From NCBI RefSeq assembly GCF_027706745.1, contig NZ_JAQFWP010000034.1, forward strand, positions 1-64,000: DNA of 64,000 bases. Reading direction: 5' to 3'. The stretch comes from Nocardiopsis suaedae. GTDB lineage: Bacteria > Actinomycetota > Actinomycetes > Streptosporangiales > Streptosporangiaceae. Positions 26,010 to 34,695 of this stretch are shown here, one piece after another; position 1 is the stretch's first letter, and each line of letters begins with the position of its first letter. Made by a program: the position numbers and the translations under genes. The notes under the pieces were generated by a model that was given only the letters and a program-made list of their open reading frames with translations, made no database searches and was not told the origin of the DNA.

Positions 26010-26572
26010 GGCGCCGACACCTCCCTGTTCACGATCTCGGCCACCGCGGCGGCGTCCGGGGCCTGCAGCAGCGCGTCACGGAACTCCGCGTGCATCAGGC
26101 GCCGGGCCAGGGAGGCGAGGATGGTCATGTGGGCCTCGCCGCCGCCCTCCGGGGCGGCGATGAGGAAGACGAGGACGGCGTCCCCGTCGGGCCCGCCCCA
26201 GTCGACGCCGCCGGGGACGGTGCCGACGGCCAGGGCGGGGGCGGTGACGTGGGCGGACCGGGCGTGCGGGAGGCCGACACGGCCGGGCATGCCGGTGGGC
26301 ATCTGGGCCTCGCGCGCGGCGACGTCGGCCAGGAAGCCCTCCAGGTCGGTGACGCGTCCGGCGCCGTGCAGGGCGGCGGCCAGTTCGCGCACCGCCTCGT
26401 CGCGGTCGGCGGGGCGCATGCCGGTGCGGACGGTGGCCGCGGTGGCGAGCGGCGGTACGCCCTCGGGCGCGGCGGCCGCCGGTTCGGCGGTCCCGGACCC
26501 GGTGGCCCCGGGCGCGGCCGGGTCGGATGCGGCGGCCTCGGATGCAGGGATGCGCCTGCGGAACAGCGCCAT
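26006..26572 (-). CDS. Fructose PTS EIIA component
   Basis: 188 residues. The first 45 residues are an Ala/Pro/Gly-rich extension after a basic MALFRRR start, longer than standard EIIA-Fru (about 150). The conserved domain has active-site His103 in VGLPHARS and the MTILASLARRLM helix. It accepts phosphate from HPr and donates it to Cys9 of EIIB. It overlaps EIIBC (ATGA) and follows fruK by three bases. Confidence 0.9.
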
Positions 26573-26575
26573 GGC

Positions 26576-27523
26576 TCACAGCTCCTTGATGAGCAGGTCG
26601 GGTGCGGGATCGGGGACGACGTGCACCAGCTCCGGGTGCAGGTCGCCGGGTCCGGGGACGGTGCTTCCGGGCAGCGCCGCGGCGGCGCGGCCCCAGGCGA
26701 CGGCGGCGGCCAGCCGCTCGTGCGGCGGGCCGGAGGAGGACAGGTACCCGGCGAGGGCGCAGTCGCCGGCGCCCACGCTGCTGCGCGGGGCGAGCGCCGG
26801 GCCGCCCGCCCAGGCGGCGCCGCCCTGGTCGACCAGCAGGGCGCCGTGCCGTCCCAGGGTGAGCAGCACCGCGCCGTTTCCGGGGGCCAGGGCGCGGCGG
26901 GCGGCGGCCACCGCGTCGCCGACGGTGGACAGCTCCGCGCCGACCAGTTCGGCCAGTTCGGCCTCGTTGGGTTTGAGGAGGTCGACGCCGCCGCCCTCGA
27001 CGGCGGCGCGCAGGGCGGGACCGGAGGTGTCCACCGCGACGGGGACGCCGTACCGGGCGGCGGCGCGGGCCAGCAGGGCGTACAGGTCGTCGGGGGCGCC
27101 CGCCGGGAGGCTCCCGGCCGCCACCAGCCAGCGGGGGCCCGCGGCCAGCAGCGCCTCGGCGGCGTCCACGAGGGCGGCGGTCTCGCCGGGGGTGAGCGGC
27201 GCCCCGGGCATGTTGACCTTGGTGGTGGTCCCGGCGGCGTCGGTGAGGGTGACGTTGCTGCGGGTGGGGGCGGCCACGTCGACCCGTTCGCAGGGGACGC
27301 CGTGCTCGGCCAGGAGCGCGGCGAGCTCGCGGCCGGGGGCGCCGCCGAGCGGGAGCAGCGCGGTGGTGCCGAGGCCGTTGCGGTGCAGGGCGCGGGAGAC
27401 GTTCACGCCCTTGCCGCCGGGTTCGGTGGCCCACCCGCGGGCGCGCAGCACCTCGCCGGGGACGAGCGCGTCGACCTCCAGCGTCCGGTCGACGCTGGGG
27501 TTGGCGGTGACGGTGGTGATCAT
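26576..27523 (-). CDS. fruK: 1-phosphofructokinase (PfkB family)
   Basis: 315 residues, standard length. It has the PfkB signatures GGKGVNVSRAL near residue 37, the KPNEAELAEL stretch near 184 and catalytic Asp254 in SVGAGDC. It phosphorylates fructose-1-phosphate to fructose-1,6-bisphosphate in the cytoplasm. The ATG overlaps the DeoR stop by four bases. Position between regulator and EII genes is the classic fruRKBA order. Confidence 0.93.
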   Translation of the reverse strand: MITTVTANPSVDRTLEVDALVPGEVLRARGWATEPGGKGVNVSRALHRNGLGTTALLPLGGAPGRELAALLAEHGVPCERVDVAAPTRSNVTLTDAAGTTTKVNMPGAPLTPGETAALVDAAEALLAAGPRWLVAAGSLPAGAPDDLYALLARAAARYGVPVAVDTSGPALRAAVEGGGVDLLKPNEAELAELVGAELSTVGDAVAAARRALAPGNGAVLLTLGRHGALLVDQGGAAWAGGPALAPRSSVGAGDCALAGYLSSSGPPHERLAAAVAWGRAAAALPGSTVPGPGDLHPELVHVVPDPAPDLLIKEL

Positions 27524-28281
27524 GCCAGCACCACCCGCGGCCCGGCCGCGCCCAGTTCGTCGGCCAGACGGGGGGCGAGGCCGGTGTCGGTGACCAGGCA
27601 GTCGACGTCGGCGAGGTCGGCGAAGCGGGCGAAGCGGTCGTCGCCCACCTTGGTGTGGTCGGCCAGCAGGACCACGCGGCGGGCGGCGCGCACCATCCGG
27701 CGCTTGGCCTCGGCCTCGGCGGTGTCGGGGGTGGTCAGGCCGCGCTCGGCGGAGACGCCGTTGGTGGCGATGAAGGCGGCGTCGACGTAGACCTCCTCCA
27801 GCACCCGAAGGGCCCACCCGCCCACGGCGGCCTGGGTGCGCGGGCGCACCCGGCCGCCGATGAGCAGGGGGGTGATGCCGGGGCGGCCGGAGACCAGCGC
27901 GGCGATGGGCAGCGAGTTGGTGACGACGGTGAGCTCGCGGCCCGGGGGGAGGCGCTCGGCGAGGCGGCGGGTGGTGGACCCGGCGTCGAGGAGGACGGTG
28001 CCCTCCTCGGGGAGTTCGGCGAGCGCGGCCTCGGCGATGCGGTCCTTCTCGGCGGCCATCAGGGTGTCGCGCTGGGGAAGGGCGGGCTCGAAGCCCATGC
28101 GCTCGATGGGGATGGCGCCGCCGTGCACCCGCCGGACGGCACCGGAGCGTTCCAGGGCGGTCAGGTCGCGCCGCACCGTCTCGTGGGTGACGTCGAACTC
28201 CTCGGCGAGCGCGGCGACCTCCACCCGCCCGTCCTCCCGGGCCCGCTCCAGGATCGCCCGGCGCCGCTCTTCCCCGTACAT
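27520..28281 (-). CDS. DeoR family regulator of the fructose operon
   Basis: 253 residues. An N-terminal DeoR HTH (RRRAILERAREDGRVEVAAL, TVRRDLTALE, GAVRRVHGG) is followed by a sugar-phosphate-binding domain (LLDAGSTT near 100, VVTNSLPIA near 120). By family and position it is FruR-like, responding to fructose-1-phosphate. It is first in the operon and its own promoter carries overlapping direct repeats, so autorepression is likely. Confidence 0.9.
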   Translation of the reverse strand: MYGEERRRAILERAREDGRVEVAALAEEFDVTHETVRRDLTALERSGAVRRVHGGAIPIERMGFEPALPQRDTLMAAEKDRIAEAALAELPEEGTVLLDAGSTTRRLAERLPPGRELTVVTNSLPIAALVSGRPGITPLLIGGRVRPRTQAAVGGWALRVLEEVYVDAAFIATNGVSAERGLTTPDTAEAEAKRRMVRAARRVVLLADHTKVGDDRFARFADLADVDCLVTDTGLAPRLADELGAAGPRVVLA

Positions 28282-28346
28282 GTGGTTTCTCCTGTGTTTC
28301 TATGTGGTTATCTGTGAGTTTAAGCATGACTCCCACATGAACACAA
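28280..28346 (-). promoter_or_regulatory. Promoter and direct-repeat operator of the fru operon
   Basis: Reading leftward, TTGTGT (28346-28341), an 18-bp spacer and TAAACT (28322-28317) form a promoter. Two direct repeats with ATGTGGTT and CTGTG boxes (28280-28296 and 28302-28316, plus-strand spelling) cover the expected start of transcription and the ribosome site. Direct rather than inverted repeats are common for DeoR proteins. Confidence 0.6.
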
Positions 28347-29063
28347 GAGCGACTTCACTGCGCGCCGAACGATCACCGCAGGTGAGGACCACCGACGCCG
28401 AGCGAGCGGAGCGAGGCGCGAGCGAACGGGGCCGGACACCGGACACATGCGCGGTCCCGTGTTCGACAGCGACGGCAGAGCAGGTGCCCCGCTTACGGGA
28501 GTCGGCCGAGTCGTGGGCCGCCAGGGCGTGGGCGGAGGGCGGCGACGGGGACAGCGGGGCGGTCCCCCGGCGCTGTCCGCCAGGCGGCGGGTCGCTCGCG
28601 GTCCGGGTGGGCGGCTCGACTGGTGCCCCGCTTGCGGGCCTCGGCCGTCCGGCGGGCCCGGGGGGCGTGTTCCGGGTATTTCGGGCTCGGGTGGGGTGGT
28701 TCGGGGACCGAGTGCGGTGAAAGGGCCATTTCGGAGGCGGTTGGGTGGTGGAACCGCCACCCCTGCTGCCCCGGACCGCAGGAGCGGCGGGTCAGATGGC
28801 GCACAACCGAACACTTCGGGCGTGAAGTGAGGGCTCCGGCGATCCCGCGTCGTGAAATCGACGCTTCGGGGCTGAACGGGCGTCGGTTCCGCCACCCAGG
28901 ATGGCCCCGGGCCGCCTGTGGCGCCCGGATCGGGGGTTCCGGTCGAGCCGCCACCGGCCCGGTGTCCGGTTCGCCCGGTTCCCGGGGCGCCGGAGTGCCT
29001 CCCGGGCCCTGTTCGACGGCCGGACCGGCCGTGCGGGCGATGCGGGTGCGCGGCCATCGCAAC

Positions 29064-29276
29064 ACCAGAACGGGATTCGGTGTCAGTGAGGGACAAAACG
29101 GCATGCCAGGGCCGTTTGCCAGGCTCGGCGTCACTGCGTGTAGCCGATATCGGACCAGAGCGAGCCCCGGGTGTGCGGCCGAGGCGTCCGGGCGGCCACG
29201 CGGCCGTGCCGAGCGGCGATCCGGGCCACGCAAACGTGGATGAACCAGGCATCCTGTTCCCGAATCCCGTTCTGGT
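29064..29276. repeat. 213-bp segment with 17-bp perfect terminal inverted repeats (MITE candidate)
   Basis: ACCAGAACGGGATTCGG (29064-29080) and its exact complement CCGAATCCCGTTCTGGT (29260-29276) bound a segment with no gene. Sequence inside both ends is also loosely similar (ATGCC and GTTTGC boxes). ATCGC occurs near both outer borders but not as a clean flush target duplication. Confidence 0.45.
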
Positions 29277-29467
29277 ATCGCCGTGTTCGTCGCCCAGGGG
29301 CCTTCGCGGGCGTCGCGGAGCGCGCTTCCCGCCCCCTCCCGTATGTAACGCGAAGTGTTCGCCCAGGTCACGGCCCTGTTGGGGGTCATCGCGCAGGCCC
29401 GGCGGCCGTCCCGGGCGACGGAGAGCGCGACCCCCGGCCCCCGCCCGGCAGGCGGGGGCGGGGAAGC

Positions 29468-29640
29468 GCCTGGCTCCCTCCGCCGCCGCCCATCACAGCG
29501 ACCACCCGCACGCCCGGCGCCCGATAACGCTGCAGGTAGGGCCGCCGGCCTTCGTCGCCGCCGCCTCCCACCCCGCACTCCGGTGGGCCGCCGCCCGGCC
29601 GGGGACCGAGAGCGGGGGACCTGCTCAGCCGCCCCGCTCA
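29468..29640. repeat. Dispersed element, copy A
   Basis: From GCCTGGCTCCCTCCG onward this segment matches 29688-29858 in order: CGACCACSCRCACG, CCCGAYRACGCTGC, GGGCCGCCGGCCTTCG, CCCGGCCGGGG, GAGCGGGGG, then GACCGCGAGGGG. The copies are about 220 bp apart. Confidence 0.65.
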
Positions 29641-29687
29641 CCCGGACCGCGAGGGGCGTGGCGGACGGCAGGCAAGATCAGGGAACC

Positions 29688-29858
29688 GCCTAGCTCACTC
29701 CGTCGCTGCCGATCTCGGCGACCACGCACACGCGCCGCGCCCGACGACGCTGCGGCGAGGGCCGCCGGCCTTCGCCGCCGCCTTGCGCTTGACCCGCCCG
29801 GCCGGGGTCCGTGAGCGGGGGCCTGCTGCTCCGCTCCGCCTTCGCCGACCGCGAGGGG
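29688..29858. repeat. Dispersed element, copy B
   Basis: Begins GCCTAGCTCACTCCGTCG and runs parallel to copy A through GACCGCGAGGGGGGC. Its first 95 bases also match a third copy at 48908-49004. No open frame is conserved among the copies. Confidence 0.65.
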
Positions 29859-30076
29859 GGCACCGATCTGAACCACCGCACGCCCTGGGGCGGGGTGGGC
29901 CCGCCAAGCGAGAATGGCCACGCGCCCACGGACGGTGGGGATAGAACCTGAACCCCCGTCGCATCGGGCGGCGCGGCAGGTGGTGGGGATGCCCCCATGC
30001 CCCACGAAACGAGCAGGGCCGCTGGATCGGGCATCCGCATCCGTGCAGGTTCCGGCTCCGCTCGAGTGGTCCAGGG

Positions 30077-30574
30077 CTAGAGCTGCTTGGCGAACCAGTG
30101 CTCGGCGTAAGCCCCCTCGTTGAACGGGGCCACCTCCTGGTAGCCGTTCGCCTCGTACAGCCTCCTCGCCTCTACGAGGTCGCTTCGCGTGTCCAGCCGC
30201 GCGAGGGTGGCGCCGCCTTCCTTGGCCGCCTTCTCGATCGCCTCCAGCAGCCGCACCCCGCCTCCGAGTCCGCGTACCGCCGGGGCCACGAACAGGCGCT
30301 TGATCTCCGCGATCCTGCCGCCGTCGAACCAGTGCAGGCCCACGCATCCCATCGGACCCGCCGAAGTCCGGTCCGGAGCGCGGGCCACCAGGAACAGTCC
30401 CTCCGGCGGGGCCAGGGCTCCGCTCGGCTCCTCCGCCATCGCCGCGTCGATCTCCGCCTCCGTCGCCGTGCGGCCGTAGTAGCGGCCGACGATGTCCCTG
30501 TAGTACTCCCGAAGTACCTCCGCCGCCTCCGGCCCATGCACACCTGTGGGGGCAATGTCCCAGTTCGTCGGCAT
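30077..30574 (-). CDS. GNAT family N-acetyltransferase
   Basis: 165 residues. The acetyl-CoA motif A is IAEIKRLFVAPAVRGLGGGV near residues 88-107 (R-x-x-G-x-G type), followed by a LLEAIEKAA helix and a motif B ending RRLYEANGYQEVAPFN, typical of GNATs acting on small molecules. Substrate unknown. It is divergent from the LytS-like kinase gene. Confidence 0.87.
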   Translation of the reverse strand: MPTNWDIAPTGVHGPEAAEVLREYYRDIVGRYYGRTATEAEIDAAMAEEPSGALAPPEGLFLVARAPDRTSAGPMGCVGLHWFDGGRIAEIKRLFVAPAVRGLGGGVRLLEAIEKAAKEGGATLARLDTRSDLVEARRLYEANGYQEVAPFNEGAYAEHWFAKQL

Positions 30575-30695
30575 CCCGCTCTCCCTTCGCCGAGTGTCGC
30601 CACCTAGAATCCATAGACATTGGTGTCCTACATCACCCCGCCCTTGTCACCGCACCCTGTGGCACCTCCGACACCCAAGACGCTGGAAGAAAGTC

Positions 30696-31742
30696 ATGCC
30701 TCCGCTCCTCGCCCGGACCGACCACACCCAGTCGACCGCAACCCTGGTCGCGGCGCGGAGCGTGTCCGAGCGGCTCAAACACGGGCTCAACGGCCCCGGG
30801 AGCCGTGGCGCCGCCCGTCACCTGCGGCACCTGCTGGGCGCGCGCGGACTGGCACTCGCCGACCTGTCCGGGCAGCCGATCTGGTCCGGCCGTCCCGCCG
30901 AACACGCCGACACCGCGCCGCTGCTGGAGGCCGTGCTGCGCGGGGAGGCCTCCCGCGGCACCCCTCCCCTGCAGGCCGCCCCCCTGCACGCCGGTGACGA
31001 CCTCGCCGGCGTCCTGCTGGTCCACGGCGACGTCAGCGCTCGGGCGGTCCGGGAGGCGGCGCTGCTCGTCGCCCGCGCGCTGGAGAGCGGGCGCCTGGAG
31101 GCCTCCGCTGAGCGCGCCGCCCAGGCCGAGTTCCGCGCGCTGCGCGCCGAGATCTCCCCGCACTTCGTCTACAACGCCCTCACCGTGATCGCCTCACTCG
31201 TGCGTTCCGACCCCGACCGCGCCCAGGAGCTCATGCTCGACTTCGCCGACTACACCCGCTACAGCCTGGCCCGGCACGGCGACTACACCACCGTGTCGGA
31301 GGAGTTCCACGCCATCGAGACCTACCTGGCGCTCCAGCGCGCGCTCCTGGGCGACCGGTTGCGCGTGCAGGTCCGGGTCGCCCCCGAGGTCCTCGGCGTC
31401 GCCGTGCCCTACCTGGTGCTCCAGCCGCTGGTGGAGAACGCCGTGCGGCACGGCGTCGAGCCCGGCGGCGGCCCCGGCCTCGTGCAGGTGTCCGGGGAGG
31501 CCGAGGGCAACGACTGCGTGATCGGCGTGGAGGACGACGGCCCCGGCATGCCCCCCGAGCTCGCCCGGGAGGTGCTGTCCGGGGGGCGCGAGGACTCCGA
31601 CGCCGTGGGCCTGGCCAACGTCGACCGGCGCCTGCGCCACGTCTACGGCCCCTGGTACGGCCTCGTCGTGGAGACCGAGGAGGGCGCCGGGACCCGGGTC
31701 GTGGTGCGCGTCCCCCGCTTCCAGCCGGGGGTGCTGCCGTGA
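30696..31742 (+). CDS. LytS-type sensor histidine kinase
   Basis: 348 residues. The N-terminal half (about 40-130) is a GAF-like sensory domain (LRHLLGARGLALADLSG, VLLVHG). The His_kinase box has phospho-acceptor His156 in EISPHFVYNAL, and the ATPase domain has N (VENAVRHGV) and G (EDDGPGMP) boxes. There are no membrane helices, so it senses a cytoplasmic signal. The ATG at 30696 follows GGAAGAA. It overlaps the LytTR regulator (GTGA), which leads into symporter genes; LytS/LytTR pairs beside such symporters commonly sense organic acids, as BtsSR senses pyruvate in E. coli. Ligand here is inferred. Confidence 0.88.
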   Translation: MPPLLARTDHTQSTATLVAARSVSERLKHGLNGPGSRGAARHLRHLLGARGLALADLSGQPIWSGRPAEHADTAPLLEAVLRGEASRGTPPLQAAPLHAGDDLAGVLLVHGDVSARAVREAALLVARALESGRLEASAERAAQAEFRALRAEISPHFVYNALTVIASLVRSDPDRAQELMLDFADYTRYSLARHGDYTTVSEEFHAIETYLALQRALLGDRLRVQVRVAPEVLGVAVPYLVLQPLVENAVRHGVEPGGGPGLVQVSGEAEGNDCVIGVEDDGPGMPPELAREVLSGGREDSDAVGLANVDRRLRHVYGPWYGLVVETEEGAGTRVVVRVPRFQPGVLP

Positions 31743-32536
31743 CGCCGGCACACCACCCCACCGCGCGGCTGCGCGTCCTCGCCGTCGACGACGTGCGGCC
31801 CGCCCTTGAGGAGTTCGCCCGCCTGCTGGACGCCTCCCCCGACGTCGCCGAGACCGCCACCGCCGACGACCCCATCGGCGCGCTGAAGCAGATCCAGGCC
31901 GGGCGTTTCGACGCCGTCTTCCTGGACATCTCCATGCCCGGCCTGGACGGCCTGGAGTTGGGTTCACTGCTGTCCCGGCTCAGCGAGCCGCCCGCGATCG
32001 TGTTCGTCACCGCCCACGAGCGGCACGCTGTCACCGCTTACGGCATCGGCGCCGTCGACTACCTCCTCAAGCCCGTGCGCGCCGAACGGCTCGCCGCCGC
32101 CCTGGACAAGGTGTCCCGCGCCGTGCGGAGCGCCCCCGAGGCGGCCCCGCCGGGCCGGGCCCCCCGCCCCGACCCCGACCCGCTGCCGGTGCTGCCGGTG
32201 GAGACCGCCGGGCGCACCCGGTACGTGCGCCGCACCGAGGTGTTCTACGCCGAGGCCAACGGCGACTACGTGCGGCTGCACACCCGCGGCGGCGCCCACC
32301 TGGTGCGGATGCCGCTGTCCCGGCTGGAGGAGTACTGGGCGCCGTGCGGGTTCAGCCGGGTGCACCGCGGCTTCCTGGTGGCCCTGGACGCGGTGCGCGA
32401 GCTGCACAGCGACACCGCCGGCCAGCTCCTGGCCCGCACCGAGGTGGGCGACGTGCCGGTCAGCCGCCGCCACGCCCGCGAGCTGCGCGAGCGGCTGCTG
32501 CAGGCGGCCCGCGGCGGACCGGTCGGATCCGCCTGA
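31739..32536 (+). CDS. LytTR family response regulator
   Basis: 265 residues. The receiver domain (about 11-130) has acidic pocket D17/D18 (AVDDVR) and phospho-acceptor Asp63 in FLDISMPG. A Pro-rich linker (135-155) leads to the LytTR DNA-binding domain (VFYAEANGDYVRLHT; RVHRGFLVALDAV). GTG start overlaps the kinase stop. It is followed, again with overlaps, by a small membrane protein and a symporter, so all four form one operon. Confidence 0.92.
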   Translation: MTPAHHPTARLRVLAVDDVRPALEEFARLLDASPDVAETATADDPIGALKQIQAGRFDAVFLDISMPGLDGLELGSLLSRLSEPPAIVFVTAHERHAVTAYGIGAVDYLLKPVRAERLAAALDKVSRAVRSAPEAAPPGRAPRPDPDPLPVLPVETAGRTRYVRRTEVFYAEANGDYVRLHTRGGAHLVRMPLSRLEEYWAPCGFSRVHRGFLVALDAVRELHSDTAGQLLARTEVGDVPVSRRHARELRERLLQAARGGPVGSA

Positions 32537-32886
32537 TGGACCGGCCCCGCCGGGTGGCGGTCACCAGCCCGCAGACCCGCCTCGCGCACGCCCGCGGCCG
32601 GGCCCGCGGCCGCTGGCGGGTGGCCCGCCTGGACCCGGCCGACGCCGAGCGCGCCGAACACCTGCTGCGCCGCCAGCGCCGCCAGGCGGCGGCCGCGCTG
32701 CTGCTGACCGGGCTGATCCTGGTCGGGCTGCCGGTGCTGCTGTGGGCCCGCCCCGACCTGGACGCGGCGCGCCTGCTGGGCGTCCCCGCCTCCTGGCTCG
32801 TCATCGGCGCCGTGCCGTACCCGGCGATGGCGGCGGTGGGCCTGTGGCAGCTGCTGCGCGCCGAGCGGATCGAGCGCGGACGCTGA
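32536..32886 (+). CDS. Small two-helix membrane protein (DUF485-like position)
   Basis: 116 residues. A basic cytoplasmic N-terminus (about 1-50) is followed by two membrane segments (AAAALLLTGLILVGLPVLL; LVIGAVPYPAMAAVGLWQL). Its start shares bases with the upstream stop (TGATG), and its stop with the symporter start (TGATG). DUF485 proteins occupy this place next to ActP-type symporters, and one does in the cassette 3 kb away; this one is too diverged to assign firmly. It is likely an accessory subunit of the symporter. Confidence 0.75.
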   Translation: MDRPRRVAVTSPQTRLAHARGRARGRWRVARLDPADAERAEHLLRRQRRQAAAALLLTGLILVGLPVLLWARPDLDAARLLGVPASWLVIGAVPYPAMAAVGLWQLLRAERIERGR

Positions 32887-34571
32887 TGGTCGCCTTCGCC
32901 GCGCTGGTCCCGCTGCTGCTCGCCACCCTGGCCATCGGGCTGCGCGGGGTGGCCGCCATGCGCACCACCTCCGACTTCCTGGTCGCCTCCCGCCGGGTGT
33001 CGCCGCTGCTCAACTCGGCGGCGGTGTCGGGGGAGTACCTGTCGGCCGCCTCCTTCCTCGGGGTGGCCGGGCTGATGCTCAAGGACGGCGCCGGGGCCCT
33101 GTGGTACCCGGTCGGGTTCGCCGCCGGGTACCTGGCGATGCTGGTGCTGGTGGCCGCCCCGATGCGCCGGTCGGGGGCGCTGACCGTGCCCGACTTCGCC
33201 GAGGCGCGGCTGGGCTCGCCCTGGCTGCGGCGGCTGGGCGCGGTGGTGGTGCTGGTGGTGGCCGGGCTGTACCTGGTGCCGCAGCTGCGCACCGCCGGGC
33301 TGGTGCTCAGCGCGGTCAGCCCCACCCCCTACTGGGTGGGGGTGGTGATCGCCGGGGCGGTGGTGGCCACCGCGCTGGCGCTGGGCGGCATGCGCGCCGC
33401 CACCTACGTGCAGGCCTTCCAGTTCTGCCTGAAGCTGGTGCTGTTCATCGTCCCGGCGCTGTGGCTGCTGGCGCTGGCCGGGCCGGACGTGCGCGCCCAG
33501 GCGGTGGAGCCGGGCGAGTACACCCGGTTCGAGCGCGACACGTCGGTCTCCTTCCGGACCGGGGCGGTGCTGCGGGTGGAGGAGCCGGTGGTGATCACCG
33601 AGCGGGACGGCACCCGGTGGAAGGCGGCCGTCGGCGAGCACCGGGTGGGCGCGGGGCGCACGCTGGTGTTCGAGGAGGGCGGCCGGGTGCCGTCGGTGCT
33701 GGGCAGCGCCCCGCCGGGTGGGCCCGACTGGCACCGGCCGCTGCTGGCGACCGTCGGGGACGGGTACCCGCTGCTGTCCACGCTGTCGGTGCTGACCGCC
33801 ACGGTGCTGGGCACGATGGGGCTGCCGCACGTCATCATGCGCTTCCACACCAGCCCGGACGGGCGCTCGGCGCGCCGCACCGCCGCCATCACGGTGGCGC
33901 TGCTGGGGGTGTTCTACCTGTTCCCGGGGGTGTACGGCGCGCTGGCCCGGGTGCTGGTGCCGCACCTGTACCTGTCCGGGGCCACCGACACGGCGGTGGT
34001 GGCGCTGCCCGCCCAGGTGGACCAGGGGTGGCAGGGGACGGTGCTGACGGCGCTGCTGACCGCGGGGGCGTTCGCCGCGTTCCTGGCCACCTCGATGGGG
34101 CTGCTGCTGGTGGTGGCCGGGGCGGTCGCGCACGACCTTCTGCCCGGCGGGCTGCGGCGGCTGCGCGCGGCGGTGCTGGGGGCGGCGGCGGTGGCGGTGC
34201 CGCCGGCCCTGTTCGCCGCCGGGATCGACGCGGGCATCCTGGTCACCTGGGGCTTCACGGTGGCGGCCTCGACGTTCTGCCCGCTGCTGGTGCTGGGCAT
34301 CGGGTGGCGGCGGCTGACCCCGGCGGGGGCCCTGGCCGGGGTCGCGGCCGGGCTGGCGGCCTCGTCCGGGGCGATCGCGGTGGCGCTGTTCGGCCCGGAC
34401 GTCCCGGGGTGGGCGGGGGTGCTGGTGGCCCAGCCCGCGCCGTGGACGGTCCCGCTGGCGTTCGCGGTGATGGTGGCGGTGTCGCTGGCCGGGCGCCCCC
34501 CGGCATGGGCGCGCACGGCGGTGCTCCGGCTGCACCTGGACGACGACCACCGCGGGCCGTCCCTGCGCTGA
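32886..34571 (+). CDS. Sodium:solute symporter (SSS family)
   Basis: 561 residues, about 13 membrane segments. Family motifs: SDFLVASRRVSPLLNSAAVSG near 30, GEYLSAASFLG near 50 and GTMGLPHVIMRFHT near 315. A roughly 80-residue soluble insert (residues about 205-280, VEPGEYTRFERDTSVSFR onward) between helices is longer than in the ActP-type symporter downstream. It likely imports a short-chain carboxylate such as acetate or pyruvate under control of the coupled LytS/LytTR pair; substrate is inferred. Confidence 0.88.
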   Translation: MVAFAALVPLLLATLAIGLRGVAAMRTTSDFLVASRRVSPLLNSAAVSGEYLSAASFLGVAGLMLKDGAGALWYPVGFAAGYLAMLVLVAAPMRRSGALTVPDFAEARLGSPWLRRLGAVVVLVVAGLYLVPQLRTAGLVLSAVSPTPYWVGVVIAGAVVATALALGGMRAATYVQAFQFCLKLVLFIVPALWLLALAGPDVRAQAVEPGEYTRFERDTSVSFRTGAVLRVEEPVVITERDGTRWKAAVGEHRVGAGRTLVFEEGGRVPSVLGSAPPGGPDWHRPLLATVGDGYPLLSTLSVLTATVLGTMGLPHVIMRFHTSPDGRSARRTAAITVALLGVFYLFPGVYGALARVLVPHLYLSGATDTAVVALPAQVDQGWQGTVLTALLTAGAFAAFLATSMGLLLVVAGAVAHDLLPGGLRRLRAAVLGAAAVAVPPALFAAGIDAGILVTWGFTVAASTFCPLLVLGIGWRRLTPAGALAGVAAGLAASSGAIAVALFGPDVPGWAGVLVAQPAPWTVPLAFAVMVAVSLAGRPPAWARTAVLRLHLDDDHRGPSLR

Positions 34572-34695
34572 GGACGGCACCGCTCCAGAGGCCCCGAATC
34601 ATCGCGGACATACTTCGTCCTCGATCGTCTCTACCGTCGTCCCCGGACCTCCCCGGTGGAGGACGGACCGACGGCCGGAGGCGAAGAGGAGAACG

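Larger units (their letters stand above)
28350..30076. other. 1.7-kb gene-poor region with repeats
   Basis: No open frame here looks like a protein: all candidates are Arg/Pro/Gly-rich shadows without ribosome sites or family motifs, and third-position GC bias is not consistent in any frame. It holds a short direct repeat (GGTGCCCCGCTT boxes at 28483 and 28622), a possible miniature element (29064-29276) and two copies of a longer element (29468 and 29688). It looks like decayed or transposon-prone DNA. Confidence 0.6.

Noticed and set aside
28447-29814. Several 100-380-codon frames in the gene-poor island
   Set aside because: All overlap each other on both strands, are Arg/Pro/Gly-rich, lack ribosome sites and show no domain.
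29930-30060. tRNA-like GGTGGGGATAGAACC stretch
   Set aside because: No acceptor stem, anticodon arm or GGTTCRA loop could be assembled around it.
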